A DNA stretch of 64,000 nucleotides from Xanthobacteraceae bacterium. Its GTDB lineage: Bacteria > Pseudomonadota > Alphaproteobacteria > Rhizobiales > Xanthobacteraceae. Location of the stretch: assembly GCA_019746355.1 (NCBI GenBank), contig JAIESC010000082.1, forward strand, positions 1-64,000, in the 5' to 3' direction. How positions within the stretch are numbered: position 1 is the stretch's first letter; each line of letters begins with the position of its first letter. The position numbers and the translations under genes were made by a program. The notes beneath the pieces are model-generated. The model made no database searches. It saw only the letters and a program-made list of their open reading frames with translations, and was not told where the DNA came from. This document shows positions 1-7,764 of the stretch, one piece after another.

Positions 1-75
1 CGACGCGCTATGGCGCGTTTACGCGCGTCTTCGACGCGCTATGGCGCGTTTACGCGCGTCTTCGACGCGCTATGG
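1..75. repeat. 31-bp tandem repeat, two full units plus a partial third
   Basis: Units begin at 1, 32 and 63, and each starts CGACGCGCTATGGCGCG and ends ACGCGCGTCTT. The array enters from outside the window, so its true length is unknown. Each unit carries the inverted arms GACGCGC and GCGCGTC and can form a hairpin. A closely related 32-bp repeat lies in the opposite orientation at 48751-48878, and one partial unit lies at 6453-6474. There are no spacers between units, so this is not a CRISPR array. The open frames across it are a by-product of the repeat. Confidence 0.85.
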
Positions 76-100
76 CGACGCCGTCCTTCGGACGGCTATG
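75..100. repeat. Small hairpin sub-element (GCGACGCCGTCC type)
   Basis: GCGACGCCGTCCTTCGGACGG followed by CTATG forms a CCGTCC-TTC-GGACGG stem-loop directly after the tandem repeat. Near-identical copies occur at 6759-6797 (reverse complement), 31881-31915 and 58374-58408, where they sit in the hairpin tips of larger palindromic elements. Here it stands next to the tandem repeat, which links the two repeat types. Confidence 0.75.
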
Positions 101-142
101 CGCTTGACTTGCTTTGCCGTCTCAAGCCCTTAAATTGCAGCC

Positions 143-967
143 ATGACGTACGTCGAAGCGGCCGCAGCACCCCTCCGCAAAACCGGCCAGATCAAGCTCC
201 ACGGCAAGGAAGCCTTCGAAGGCATGCGCAAGGCCGGCCGGCTGGTCGCCGACTGCCTCGACATGCTCACCGCGCATGTGAAGCCCGGCGTGCCGACCGA
301 GAAGATCGACCGGCTGGTGTCCGAGTTCGCGCAGGACCACAACGCGCTGCCGGCGACGCTGATGTATCGCGGCTACCGCAAGTCGACCTGCACGTCGATC
401 AACCACGTGGTCTGCCACGGCATCCCGAACGAGAAGCCGCTGAAGGACGGCGACATCGTCAACATCGACGTGACGCTGATCCTCAATGGCTGGCACGGCG
501 ATTCGAGCCGCATGTATCCGGTCGGCGAGATCCCGCGGCGCGCCGAGCGGCTGATCGAGGTCACTTACGACGCGATGATGCGCGGCATCGCCGTGATCAA
601 GCCCGGTGCCACCACCGGCGACATCGGCGCGGCGATCCAGGGCTTCGTCGAGGCGCAGCACATGAGCGTGGTGCGCGACTTCTGCGGCCATGGGCTCGGC
701 AAGCTGTTCCACGACGAGCCGAACGTCGTCCATGTCGGACGGCCGGGCGAAGGCATCGTGCTGCGGCCCGGCATGTTCTTCACGGTCGAGCCGATGATCA
801 ATCTCGGCCGGCCGCACGTGAAGGTGCTGTCCGACGGCTGGACCGCGGTGACGCGCGACCGCTCCCTGTCGGCGCAGTTCGAGCACACCATCGGCGTGAC
901 GGCGAACGGGGTGGAGATTTTCACCACCTCGGCCAAGGGCTTCGACAAGCCGCCTTACCAAGCCTGA
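143..967 (+). CDS. map: Type I methionine aminopeptidase
   Basis: A 274-residue cytoplasmic metalloprotease that removes the N-terminal methionine from nascent proteins. All five classes of metal-ligand position of the pita-bread fold can be read: H92 in the NHVVCHGIP stretch, D109 in VNIDVT, D120 in HGDSS, H183 in FCGHGLG, E216 in FTVEPMI and E247 in QFEHTIGV. Length is slightly above the roughly 264 residues of the E. coli enzyme because of a short N-terminal extension. The gene lies directly upstream of radC, an order common in Rhizobiales. Housekeeping function is near certain. Confidence 0.97.
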   Translation: MTYVEAAAAPLRKTGQIKLHGKEAFEGMRKAGRLVADCLDMLTAHVKPGVPTEKIDRLVSEFAQDHNALPATLMYRGYRKSTCTSINHVVCHGIPNEKPLKDGDIVNIDVTLILNGWHGDSSRMYPVGEIPRRAERLIEVTYDAMMRGIAVIKPGATTGDIGAAIQGFVEAQHMSVVRDFCGHGLGKLFHDEPNVVHVGRPGEGIVLRPGMFFTVEPMINLGRPHVKVLSDGWTAVTRDRSLSAQFEHTIGVTANGVEIFTTSAKGFDKPPYQA

Positions 968-994
968 GCGGGAAGCGAATCTTCCGGAATTCCA

Positions 995-1023
995 TTGACA
1001 GGCCTGACGGCCTTGTTCATGTT
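995..1023 (+). promoter_or_regulatory. Possible sigma-70-type promoter before radC
   Basis: A perfect TTGACA lies at 995-1000, followed 17 bases later by CATGTT at 1018-1023, a weak match to a -10 box. It sits in the 83-bp gap between map and radC. Only the -35 half is convincing; this is a sequence guess without transcript evidence. Confidence 0.3.
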
Positions 1024-1050
1024 ATGTTCCATCGTCGTCGACGGGCGTGA

Positions 1051-1836
1051 ATGACGATGCAGCGGCTCACCGATCCTGACAAACAGCACCTGTTGTGGGC
1101 GCGGGACGCCCAGGTGGCGCACGCCGACCGAAGTCCCGCAAAGGTTATCCCTCCCGACGATCCGCCGCCGCACTACATCGGCCATCGCGAGCGGCTCAGG
1201 ACGCGCTTCCGCAACGCCGGCGCCGACGCGGTCAGCGACTACGAGCTTCTCGAACTCGTGCTGTTCCGGACGATCCCGCAGCGGGACGTGAAACCTCTCG
1301 CCAAGGAGCTTCTCGCCAAATTCGGCTCATTCGCCGAAGTGCTGGCCGCGCCACGGCCGCGGCTGGAAGAGGTCAAAGGCATCAAGGAAGCGACCAGCAC
1401 CGACCTGAAAATCCTTCATGCCGTGGCCGGACGCATCACGCGCGGCGAGACGCGGAGGCGGCCGGTGCTGTCGTCCTGGTCAGCGGTGCTCGACCATTGC
1501 CGCACCACCATGGCGTTCGAGACCAAGGAGCAGTTCAGAATCATCTTTCTCGACAAGCGCAACCAGATCATCGCCGACGAGGTGCAGCAGACCGGCACGG
1601 TGGACCACACGCCGGTCTATCCGCGCGAGGTGGTGAAGCGCGCGCTCGAGCTGTCAGCAACGGCGATCATTCTGGTGCACAACCATCCGTCGGGCGATCC
1701 GACCCCGTCCAGCGCCGACATTCAGATGACACAGCAGATCGTCGAGATCACCCGCCCGCTCGGCATCGCGCTGCACGACCACATCATCGTCGGCAAGGAA
1801 GGCCACGCCAGCCTGAAGGGGCTGAGGCTGATTTGA
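1051..1836 (+). CDS. radC: RadC family JAMM/MPN-domain protein
   Basis: A 261-residue RadC/YeeS-family protein. The N-terminal part (about 45-120) has the helix-hairpin-helix-like region typical of RadC, with [11 protein letters not shown] and the VKGIKEA turn. The C-terminal JAMM/MPN domain contains VHNHPSGDP followed by a downstream Asp, the zinc-binding signature. The biochemical role of RadC is unsettled: the original DNA-repair assignment in E. coli was not supported by later work, so only the family name is given. Its position after map is a conserved neighbourhood. Confidence 0.93.
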   Translation: MTMQRLTDPDKQHLLWARDAQVAHADRSPAKVIPPDDPPPHYIGHRERLRTRFRNAGADAVSDYELLELVLFRTIPQRDVKPLAKELLAKFGSFAEVLAAPRPRLEEVKGIKEATSTDLKILHAVAGRITRGETRRRPVLSSWSAVLDHCRTTMAFETKEQFRIIFLDKRNQIIADEVQQTGTVDHTPVYPREVVKRALELSATAIILVHNHPSGDPTPSSADIQMTQQIVEITRPLGIALHDHIIVGKEGHASLKGLRLI

Positions 1837-2506
1837 GCCTTGCCGTCTGCCATCAACGGCGCCACTGCCGCCGGTCGCTGCAGTCCTTGGCGTGCCTCAA
1901 GTGATCGCATACGTACCCCACGAGGGAGGCCGCAAAATCTTGCTGTCTTCATACTGACGAGGAGTGACTTGCTGCCGGAACCGGAGAGGCGACCCGATGC
2001 GATTGCCGTTGCGGTGGGCTCGTTCGCCGATCCTACATTCCCAGCGCCCTCACAATCGGTCTACGACGAGCGTCGTCGCCCCTGGGTGCCGTCCTTGACC
2101 TGAGAAACTTGCTATTAAGACGCCCGAGCTGCGACCAGCGCGCGAACTCTGCCATGTGGCAATCCATGCAAGTCATGTCGATTGGTGGCCCGTCACGTCG
2201 CTCCCGATCAATCGAGAGTCGGCCCGGGCGCGACGCCGGACCATCCCCGCGATCCGCCGTAGGATCGTATTCCATCGCGGATTAGCCGATTGAAGCGCTT
2301 GATCGGTCGCGCATCATAGCACCACGGCGAAACAACAGTGCGCGGCTTCATCGGCCGTGGCGCGCCATTGGTCCGTTCCAGACACATGGACTACGCTCAT
2401 ACCGCGGAGGTAACACTTTTGGTCCGACGCGGTTTAGGAACGACTGGAGGTCAACTGCATTCAATCGTTCAGGGGCGCCTTGGCAAACGCGAACGAAGAG
2501 GAGTTG
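1837..2506. other. Long intergenic region without a recognisable gene
   Basis: About 670 bp between radC and a small secreted protein. Short open frames exist on both strands, but none has a plausible ribosome site together with a protein-like composition. GC is lower and less periodic than in the flanking genes. I see no tRNA, terminator or repeat of the families found elsewhere in the window. Confidence 0.5.
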
Positions 2507-2878
2507 ATGATGAGAAAACTCGCGATTCTTGCAGCAGGCGTATCCTTGCTTGCGGGCACTTCGCCCGGAGAGGCAGCCGACCACCTATTTACGGCAGTAG
2601 GTGCCGGCGGCCTGACGACTTCCAGCCAACCGTTCATCAATGGGACTAACAATCCAGGACGGCCAGGAGACATCGTGCCGGGTCAGGGGAGTCCGCTGTC
2701 CGGTGCAGACCGCACAACGCCAGCCGCCGAACTCGAGTCGTTGCTGACGCACCACTTCACGCAGCCCAACACGAACGCCAATCCCGGCAACGGCACCCTG
2801 AAAACACCTCCACCGGTCACGCAGGGAAAGACGGCGCCCTCAAGCAACAGTCCGCATACGCCAGTCATCATACCCTGA
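2507..2878 (+). CDS. Small secreted protein of unknown function
   Basis: A 123-residue protein that I do not recognise. Residues 1-25 form a Sec signal peptide (MMRKLAILAAGVSLLAG, cleavage likely after GEAA). The mature part is rich in Gly, Pro, Thr and Asn, has no Cys, and looks largely unstructured, ending in a run of Pro and Thr. The AGAGGAG just upstream favours the ATG pair at 2507/2510. It precedes the MacA/MacB-type genes by about 200 bp on the same strand, so it might be a passenger of that system, but nothing in the sequence proves this. Confidence 0.6.
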   Translation: MMRKLAILAAGVSLLAGTSPGEAADHLFTAVGAGGLTTSSQPFINGTNNPGRPGDIVPGQGSPLSGADRTTPAAELESLLTHHFTQPNTNANPGNGTLKTPPPVTQGKTAPSSNSPHTPVIIP

Positions 2879-3076
2879 TACAGCCGACAACGATCGCTTC
2901 GGATCGCGCCCGCGGCGGCGCCAGCACATCTCAGGCTCTCTGAGTCTCGCCGCGCCGCCGCGGCCCTGGAAGGAAAGGCGGCTACGCCTGTTCTCAGCAT
3001 GGAGCACCGCGTCAGTTAGCGCGGCGAGACCACTATTCGTACGGACAATCAACCGAATGTCCCCAGGGTCCTTCTG

Positions 3077-4249
3077 GTGCGTGCAGCGCTGGGAGTTCTG
3101 GCGATTTCCGTCGCCTATCCGTTGTGGGCTCCGGATAGTCCGATCTCCGCAATCAGGGACGGTCATGATGATCTGCTTTATGTCAGCATCGCCCGCGACA
3201 ACGTCGTTCAGAATGTCACCGCCTCCGGAACGCTCGAATCGGTTGACACGGTCGAGGTCAGCTCGCAGCTGTCGGGTCAGGTCGCCAAACTGATGGCCGA
3301 TCACAATTCCCGTGTCCGGGCCGGTGAGCCACTCGCTGCGCTCGACAGCGCGACTTTCGAAGTCCAGCTCAAGGAAGCGGAAGCCGCGCTCGCGGTCGCG
3401 TTGGCACAACACGAGGAGGCCAAGGCGGCCGTCGAGGGCGCACAGACGCGCAACGATGACGCCCTACGCGATCTTCAGGTCAAGAACACGCTCATCAGGA
3501 ACGGCAATGTTTCCCAGCGCGACGCCGAGCGTGCACAGATGGCGGCTCGGTCGCTCGCCTCCGAATTGTCCGCGACCAAGGCGCGTGAGCAGACGCGCGC
3601 AGCCGGAGTGATGGCTGCGCGTGCTTCTCTCGAACGGGTTCGGCTCGATCTCGAACGAAGCACCATCAAGTCGCCGATCGACGGGGTTGTCATTCGACGC
3701 AGCGTGGAGCTTGGCCAAACGGTGGCTGCGAGCCTGCAGGCGCCGACACTGTTCACGATCGCACGCGACCTTTCGGACATGCGCGTCAATGCGTCCGTCA
3801 GCGAGGCTGATATCGGCGCAGTGCGAACCGAGCAACGCGCTTTATTCAGCGTCGATGCTTATCCAGGCCGCGCGTTCGAAGGCCGCGTGCTTGAGATCCG
3901 AAAGGCGGCACGGATGGTGCAAAACGTCGTGACCTATACGGTGATGGTTGCAGCGCCCAACCCCGACGGCTTGCTGCTTCCCGGCATGACTGCGGACGTG
4001 CGCATCGTGATTCAGGAGCAACAAGACGCGATGGTCGTTCCCAACGCCGCGCTAAGTTTTCGGCCAAAGCAGGACGGCGCAAACAACCCAGCCCCCGGAA
4101 AAGGGGTGATCTGGGTCCGCACGAAATCGGGCGATGTGAAGCCAGCCACCGTGTCATTGGGCGCGAGCGGCGATTCCCTGACACAGATCCTGTCGCCCGA
4201 CCTCAAAATAGGCGAACAGGTTGCCATCGGCCACCGGAGTAAACCCTAA
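3077..4249 (+). CDS. MacA-like periplasmic adaptor (HlyD/RND MFP family)
   Basis: A 390-residue membrane fusion protein linking an inner-membrane ABC exporter to an outer-membrane channel. It has a short N-terminal membrane anchor, a biotinyl-lipoyl half-motif (VEVSSQLSGQVAKLMADHNS, about 55-75), a long Ala/Glu/Arg-rich coiled-coil hairpin (about 95-195), the second lipoyl half (STIKSPIDGVVIRR) and a beta-barrel domain ending VVPNAAL. The start is GTG at 3077; no ATG is in frame before the upstream stop at 3017, so CTG or ATT are the only other options. It is followed 29 bp later by the ATPase and then the permease, forming a three-gene exporter operon. Confidence 0.88.
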   Translation: MRAALGVLAISVAYPLWAPDSPISAIRDGHDDLLYVSIARDNVVQNVTASGTLESVDTVEVSSQLSGQVAKLMADHNSRVRAGEPLAALDSATFEVQLKEAEAALAVALAQHEEAKAAVEGAQTRNDDALRDLQVKNTLIRNGNVSQRDAERAQMAARSLASELSATKAREQTRAAGVMAARASLERVRLDLERSTIKSPIDGVVIRRSVELGQTVAASLQAPTLFTIARDLSDMRVNASVSEADIGAVRTEQRALFSVDAYPGRAFEGRVLEIRKAARMVQNVVTYTVMVAAPNPDGLLLPGMTADVRIVIQEQQDAMVVPNAALSFRPKQDGANNPAPGKGVIWVRTKSGDVKPATVSLGASGDSLTQILSPDLKIGEQVAIGHRSKP

Positions 4250-4278
4250 GAATTGGAGCCGCTCGGCCGGTTTGCGCA

Positions 4279-4974
4279 ATGCGCTCGCTGATCACCCTCG
4301 ATCATATTCACAAGCAGCACCGGCTCGGCGGCCAAACCGTTCACGCGCTTTCGGATGTATGTCTGGAAATAAGACGCGGTGAGTTTGTCGCCGTCGTGGG
4401 GCCGTCAGGATCGGGAAAATCGACTTTGCTTTCGATCCTGGGCTGCCTCGACCAGCCCTCATGCGGGCGTTACCTTCTCCACGGCGAAAACGTGTTTGCG
4501 CAGTCGAAGAGTCGCTTGAGCGAGCTGCGAAATCGGCGCATTGGCATTGTCTTTCAAAATTTCAATTTGTTGCCGCGCCTGACCGCGCTCGAGAATGTCG
4601 CGTTACCGCTGTTCTATCGACCCGAGCCGCTACGGAATCCGGTGGCGAGGGCACGCGCTGTGCTCGAAGAGGTCGGTCTCAGCCGCCGGATGCACCATAT
4701 GCCGGCCCAGCTCTCAGGGGGGGAGCAGCAGCGTGTTGCAATCGCGCGGGCCGTCGTCAACGGTCCCGACCTTCTCCTTGCCGATGAGCCGACCGGAGCA
4801 CTCGACACGAGCACGCGCGACGCCATTCTCGCGCTGCTGAGGGAACTGCAGCGCGCCGAACTCACTGTCGTGCTTGTGACCCACGACTCCGAGGTCGCAG
4901 CGTGCGCGCGGCGCACGATCAGGCTACGGGACGGCGCCGTCGTCGGCGACTCGGAGCGTCACGGCACCTCATGA
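4279..4974 (+). CDS. MacB/LolD-type ABC transporter ATPase
   Basis: A 231-residue ATPase with Walker [10 protein letters not shown] (about 41-49), Q-loop [12 protein letters not shown], signature [14 protein letters not shown] and Walker [13 protein letters not shown], ending in the H-loop THD. The wording EPTGALD is typical of the MacB/LolD/FtsE subfamily. In canonical MacB the ATPase is fused to the permease; here they are two genes, with the TGA at 4972-4974 overlapping or closely preceding the permease start. The substrate (macrolide, peptide or lipid) cannot be told from the sequence. Confidence 0.93.
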   Translation: MRSLITLDHIHKQHRLGGQTVHALSDVCLEIRRGEFVAVVGPSGSGKSTLLSILGCLDQPSCGRYLLHGENVFAQSKSRLSELRNRRIGIVFQNFNLLPRLTALENVALPLFYRPEPLRNPVARARAVLEEVGLSRRMHHMPAQLSGGEQQRVAIARAVVNGPDLLLADEPTGALDTSTRDAILALLRELQRAELTVVLVTHDSEVAACARRTIRLRDGAVVGDSERHGTS

Positions 4975-4997
4975 ACTTTGAGTGGTGTGAGGCTTTA

Positions 4998-6230
4998 ATG
5001 CGATCGTTCAGCTATGTTCATCTGGCGTTTCGGTCGCTACGCGCGCACATATTGCGCTCCATTCTCGCGGTGACCGGCATTGTCATCGGCATTGCTGCCG
5101 TTGTGATCGTGGTCACGGTGGCGGAAGGGGCGCGCGCCGAGATCTCGAGGCAGATAAATTCGCTTGGATCAAATCTGTTGCTTGTGCAGCCCGGCGCGCA
5201 GGCCGCGCAGGGCGTGCGACAACAGGCGGGCACCATCCTCTCGCTCACAACAGCCGATGCACTCGCGATCGTCCGCGAGGTCCCCGATATTGTCATTGCG
5301 GCACCGTTCGTCGGTGCGCAAAAGACGACGATATCCCGAGACTTGAACTGGTCGACTCTTGTTGCCGGTGTGACGCCGAACTTTTTCGAAGCGCGGGGTT
5401 GGAGACTCGCGGAAGGTCAACTGCTTAATGACGATCATGTTGCATCGGCCGCAAAAGTCGCAGTCATCGGCCGCACCGCGGCCCGAGAACTGTTCAGGAG
5501 CAGCAACCCACTTGGCCGTTTTGTCCGCATCGAACGCGCGTCCTATCTCGTGATCGGCGTGCTTGCCGAGAAGGGCCAGGATTTCACAGGTCGAGACCAG
5601 GACGATGTCATGTTCATTCCACTGTCATCCGCGAGAATCTTCACAATTGGACGCAGTCAGGTCAATCCGGATACCGTGCATACGATTCTCGTGAAGACGG
5701 AGTCAGCTCAGTCGATGCCCGCAGCGGAAGCTGCGATTGCTCGCGTCCTGCGGCAGCGTCACAAGATCGTGGGGGGCAAGGCCGACGATTTTCGCATTCA
5801 AAATCTCATTCAGGTCGCGCAGACGCGCGACCGAGCCTATCGCCAGTTCACGTTGCTGGTGTCCACGCTTGCGGGAATCTCGCTGCTGGTCGGCGGCATT
5901 GGCGTGATGAACATCATGCTCGTATCGGTCACCGAGCGGATCAATGAGATCGGGATCCGACTGGCGTTCGGTGCCCGCCCACAAGACATCCGCAGGCAGT
6001 TTCTATTGGAAGCGGTGCTCTTGTGCACGATCGGCGGCTTGTTCGGACTCCTTGTTGGTTATGCATGCGCCCGCGTCGTTCCCTCCGCGCTGGGTTGGCC
6101 AATCGAGTTCAACGAACGGATGGCGCTGATCGCGATCACCTGCTCTAGTCTTGTCGGTGTTGTCTTCGGTCTTCTGCCCGCTGAGCGGGCTGCGCGTTTG
6201 GATCCGGCGACGCTACTAAGGTCCGGATAA
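4998..6230 (+). CDS. MacB-type ABC transporter permease
   Basis: A 410-residue FtsX/MacB-type permease: one N-terminal membrane helix (SILAVTGIVIGIAAVVIVVTV), a large periplasmic MacB-PCD domain (about 50-265), then three C-terminal helices with GGIGVMNIMLVSVTERINEIGIR, the hallmark coupling region. The ATG at 4998 is chosen because GTGAGG lies five to six bases upstream and the protein then starts like its family (SYVHLAFRSLRAH). An ATG at 4971 that overlaps the ATPase stop as ATGA is an alternative adding nine residues. It completes the adaptor-ATPase-permease operon. Confidence 0.9.
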   Translation: MRSFSYVHLAFRSLRAHILRSILAVTGIVIGIAAVVIVVTVAEGARAEISRQINSLGSNLLLVQPGAQAAQGVRQQAGTILSLTTADALAIVREVPDIVIAAPFVGAQKTTISRDLNWSTLVAGVTPNFFEARGWRLAEGQLLNDDHVASAAKVAVIGRTAARELFRSSNPLGRFVRIERASYLVIGVLAEKGQDFTGRDQDDVMFIPLSSARIFTIGRSQVNPDTVHTILVKTESAQSMPAAEAAIARVLRQRHKIVGGKADDFRIQNLIQVAQTRDRAYRQFTLLVSTLAGISLLVGGIGVMNIMLVSVTERINEIGIRLAFGARPQDIRRQFLLEAVLLCTIGGLFGLLVGYACARVVPSALGWPIEFNERMALIAITCSSLVGVVFGLLPAERAARLDPATLLRSG

Positions 6231-6439
6231 GTGGCAAAAACTCGGCGCAGCCAAACGCCAGCCAGCGTAAGTCGCGCTCGCCGAAGGCCATTCCGCGTGC
6301 TTGTTCTGGCTTGGCCATCCGTGGCGCGCCATTTCGGTGCGGTTTGGAGCGCTGCGGCGCGTCGACAACAATTCACGGGCGCGCCAGTCTCAAAGGACTC
6401 AAATTGATCCAGCAGGTTGCCGAAACACTCTCCCCTGGT

Positions 6440-6496
6440 CTTTCCGGGACGCCGCTATAAGCGCGTTCACGCGCTGGCGGGCGCGCCCCGGAATGA
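6440..6496. repeat. Hybrid palindromic element carrying one tandem-repeat unit
   Basis: The left end GTCTTTCCGGGACGCC and right end CCCCGGAATGAC match the ends of the GTCATTCC elements at 19235, 59812 and 63826. The interior is replaced by CGCTATAAGCGCGTTCACGCGC (6453-6474), which differs at one base from the corresponding part of the 32-bp tandem repeat at 48751-48878. It lies immediately upstream of the MFS remnant. Confidence 0.6.
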
Positions 6497-6762
6497 CGCT
6501 TCGGGCCTTTTTTCAGCAGCCTGCTGGCGATGTCAGCACGTTAATCGGCGTCACCCTGCCGGCGTTGACGTTTGCGTTGACACTCGATCGGGTTCTCAAC
6601 GGACTTACGCGACCGTTCTGTGGCTGGGTCTCCGATTTTCTCGGCCGCGAGAACAGCATGTTCATTGCCTTCCTGCTGGAGGGCATCGGCATCTGGGCAC
6701 TGTACGTGTATGGGCAAAACCCGCTGGGATTTGTGCTTCTGAGCGGGCTTGCCCGCGCATAG
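6493..6762 (+). pseudogene. Internal fragment of an MFS (oxalate/formate antiporter-like) transporter
   Basis: The translation contains ALTFALTLDRVLNGLTRP, then a CGWVSDFLGREN stretch, then FIAFLLEGIGIWAL. This is the middle of an OxlT-type MFS transporter, including the conserved loop with the G-x-x-x-D/R-x-G-R pattern. Only about 75 of the roughly 400 residues expected are present. The frame runs into unrelated repeat sequence on both sides. Both ends abut palindromic elements (6440-6496 and 6759-6872). A non-functional remnant is the simplest reading. Confidence 0.8.
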
Positions 6763-6872
6763 CCATCCGAAGGACGGCGTCGCTTCGCTCGCCTATGTCG
6801 CGGCATCCCGCTTAGGAGAGCACAGTGCCAGCCTGAACGAGATGGCCGGGACAAGCCGGCCATGACGACGGC
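6759..6872. repeat. GTCAT-type palindromic element, partial, with nested hairpin
   Basis: The right side (GAGATGGCCGGGACAAGCC, then GGCCATGAC) matches the elements at 11804 and 58299. The left arm is interrupted by a reverse-complement copy of the GCGACGCCGTCC sub-element (6759-6797), and the expected GTCAT start is lost where the element meets the MFS fragment. Viewed from the other strand, the nested element occupies the same hairpin tip as in the copies at 31777 and 58299. Confidence 0.7.
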
Positions 6873-6968
6873 TGGAGAGGCACGAGTGGAAACGCTCTAA
6901 AGTGCGCAAATGGCAAGCCGGAGGTTGTTGACGAAGCGCATCATTCCGCAATTCCGTTTCGCGCTGCT

Positions 6969-7745
6969 ATGCTGGCGATCACCAAAACGAGGTTCGTCGT
7001 GGCGCCCACATCCTGGATCCACCAACTGAACGCGCTGCTCATCGCGCTTGTCCTGACCGTTGCACCGTTCGCTTCGCCGGTGCACGCGGCTGAAACGGCT
7101 CGCAAGGTGAGCGTGGTGTCGTTCGGCCTGTTCGGCGATGAGGGCGTGTTTCGACGCGAGGCGACCGGCGCGGCGCAGATCGTCGCGGATCGTTTCGGAG
7201 GCGGCCCGGTCGATGTCCAATACAATTCGAAGAAGGGCGGAAGTGCAACGGTCCAAGCCCTGGCCGCATCGTTGCAGGCGGCGGCCCATGGGATGGACGC
7301 CGAGAGCGACGTTCTGTTTCTGATTCTGACCTCGCACGGCTCCCCCGCCGGCCTTGCGGTCAAAGCGGGCCGGCTCTCGCAAACGCTCACGCCGTCCACT
7401 CTCGCAGGCCTGCTGGCGCGGACCGGCGTACGACACAAGGTGGTGGTCATCTCGGCCTGCTATTCCGGCGTCTTCATCCCTCGTCTCGCCAGCCCCGATG
7501 TGCTGGTCATCACAGCGGCCGATGCCAACCATCCTTCGTTCGGCTGCGAGGACAAGGCCAAATGGACCTATTTTGGTGATGCGTTTTTCAACGTCGCACT
7601 CCGGCAAGCGAGCGATCTGAAGGCCGCTTTTGACGTTGCGCGCGTGCTCGTCCGCAAGCGAGAGCTGCGCGAACGCTTCGAGCCGTCGAATCCACAAATG
7701 GCGGGTGGCGACAACGTGCGGCCGTTGCTCCTCGCGCGTCCTTGA
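6969..7745 (+). CDS. Secreted C13 (legumain-like) cysteine peptidase
   Basis: A 258-residue protein with a signal peptide (about 1-40, cleavage near PVHA) and a caspase/legumain-fold domain. The catalytic dyad is readable as H123 in LTSHGSP and C164 in ISACYSG, both after hydrophobic strands as in peptidase family C13. The downstream ITAADANHPSFGCED segment is also family-like. It is probably periplasmic. Bacterial C13 members are poorly characterised; in eukaryotes the family includes asparaginyl endopeptidases and the GPI transamidase subunit. No ribosome site is obvious before the ATG at 6969, so the exact start is uncertain. Confidence 0.82.
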   Translation: MLAITKTRFVVAPTSWIHQLNALLIALVLTVAPFASPVHAAETARKVSVVSFGLFGDEGVFRREATGAAQIVADRFGGGPVDVQYNSKKGGSATVQALAASLQAAAHGMDAESDVLFLILTSHGSPAGLAVKAGRLSQTLTPSTLAGLLARTGVRHKVVVISACYSGVFIPRLASPDVLVITAADANHPSFGCEDKAKWTYFGDAFFNVALRQASDLKAAFDVARVLVRKRELRERFEPSNPQMAGGDNVRPLLLARP

Positions 7746-7764
7746 ACAAGGCGGGGTTCATTCG

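Noticed and set aside
2033..2275. Minus-strand 80-codon frame containing CMDCH
   Set aside because: The c-type-heme-like CxxCH is isolated, there is no signal peptide or ribosome site, and the composition is not protein-like.
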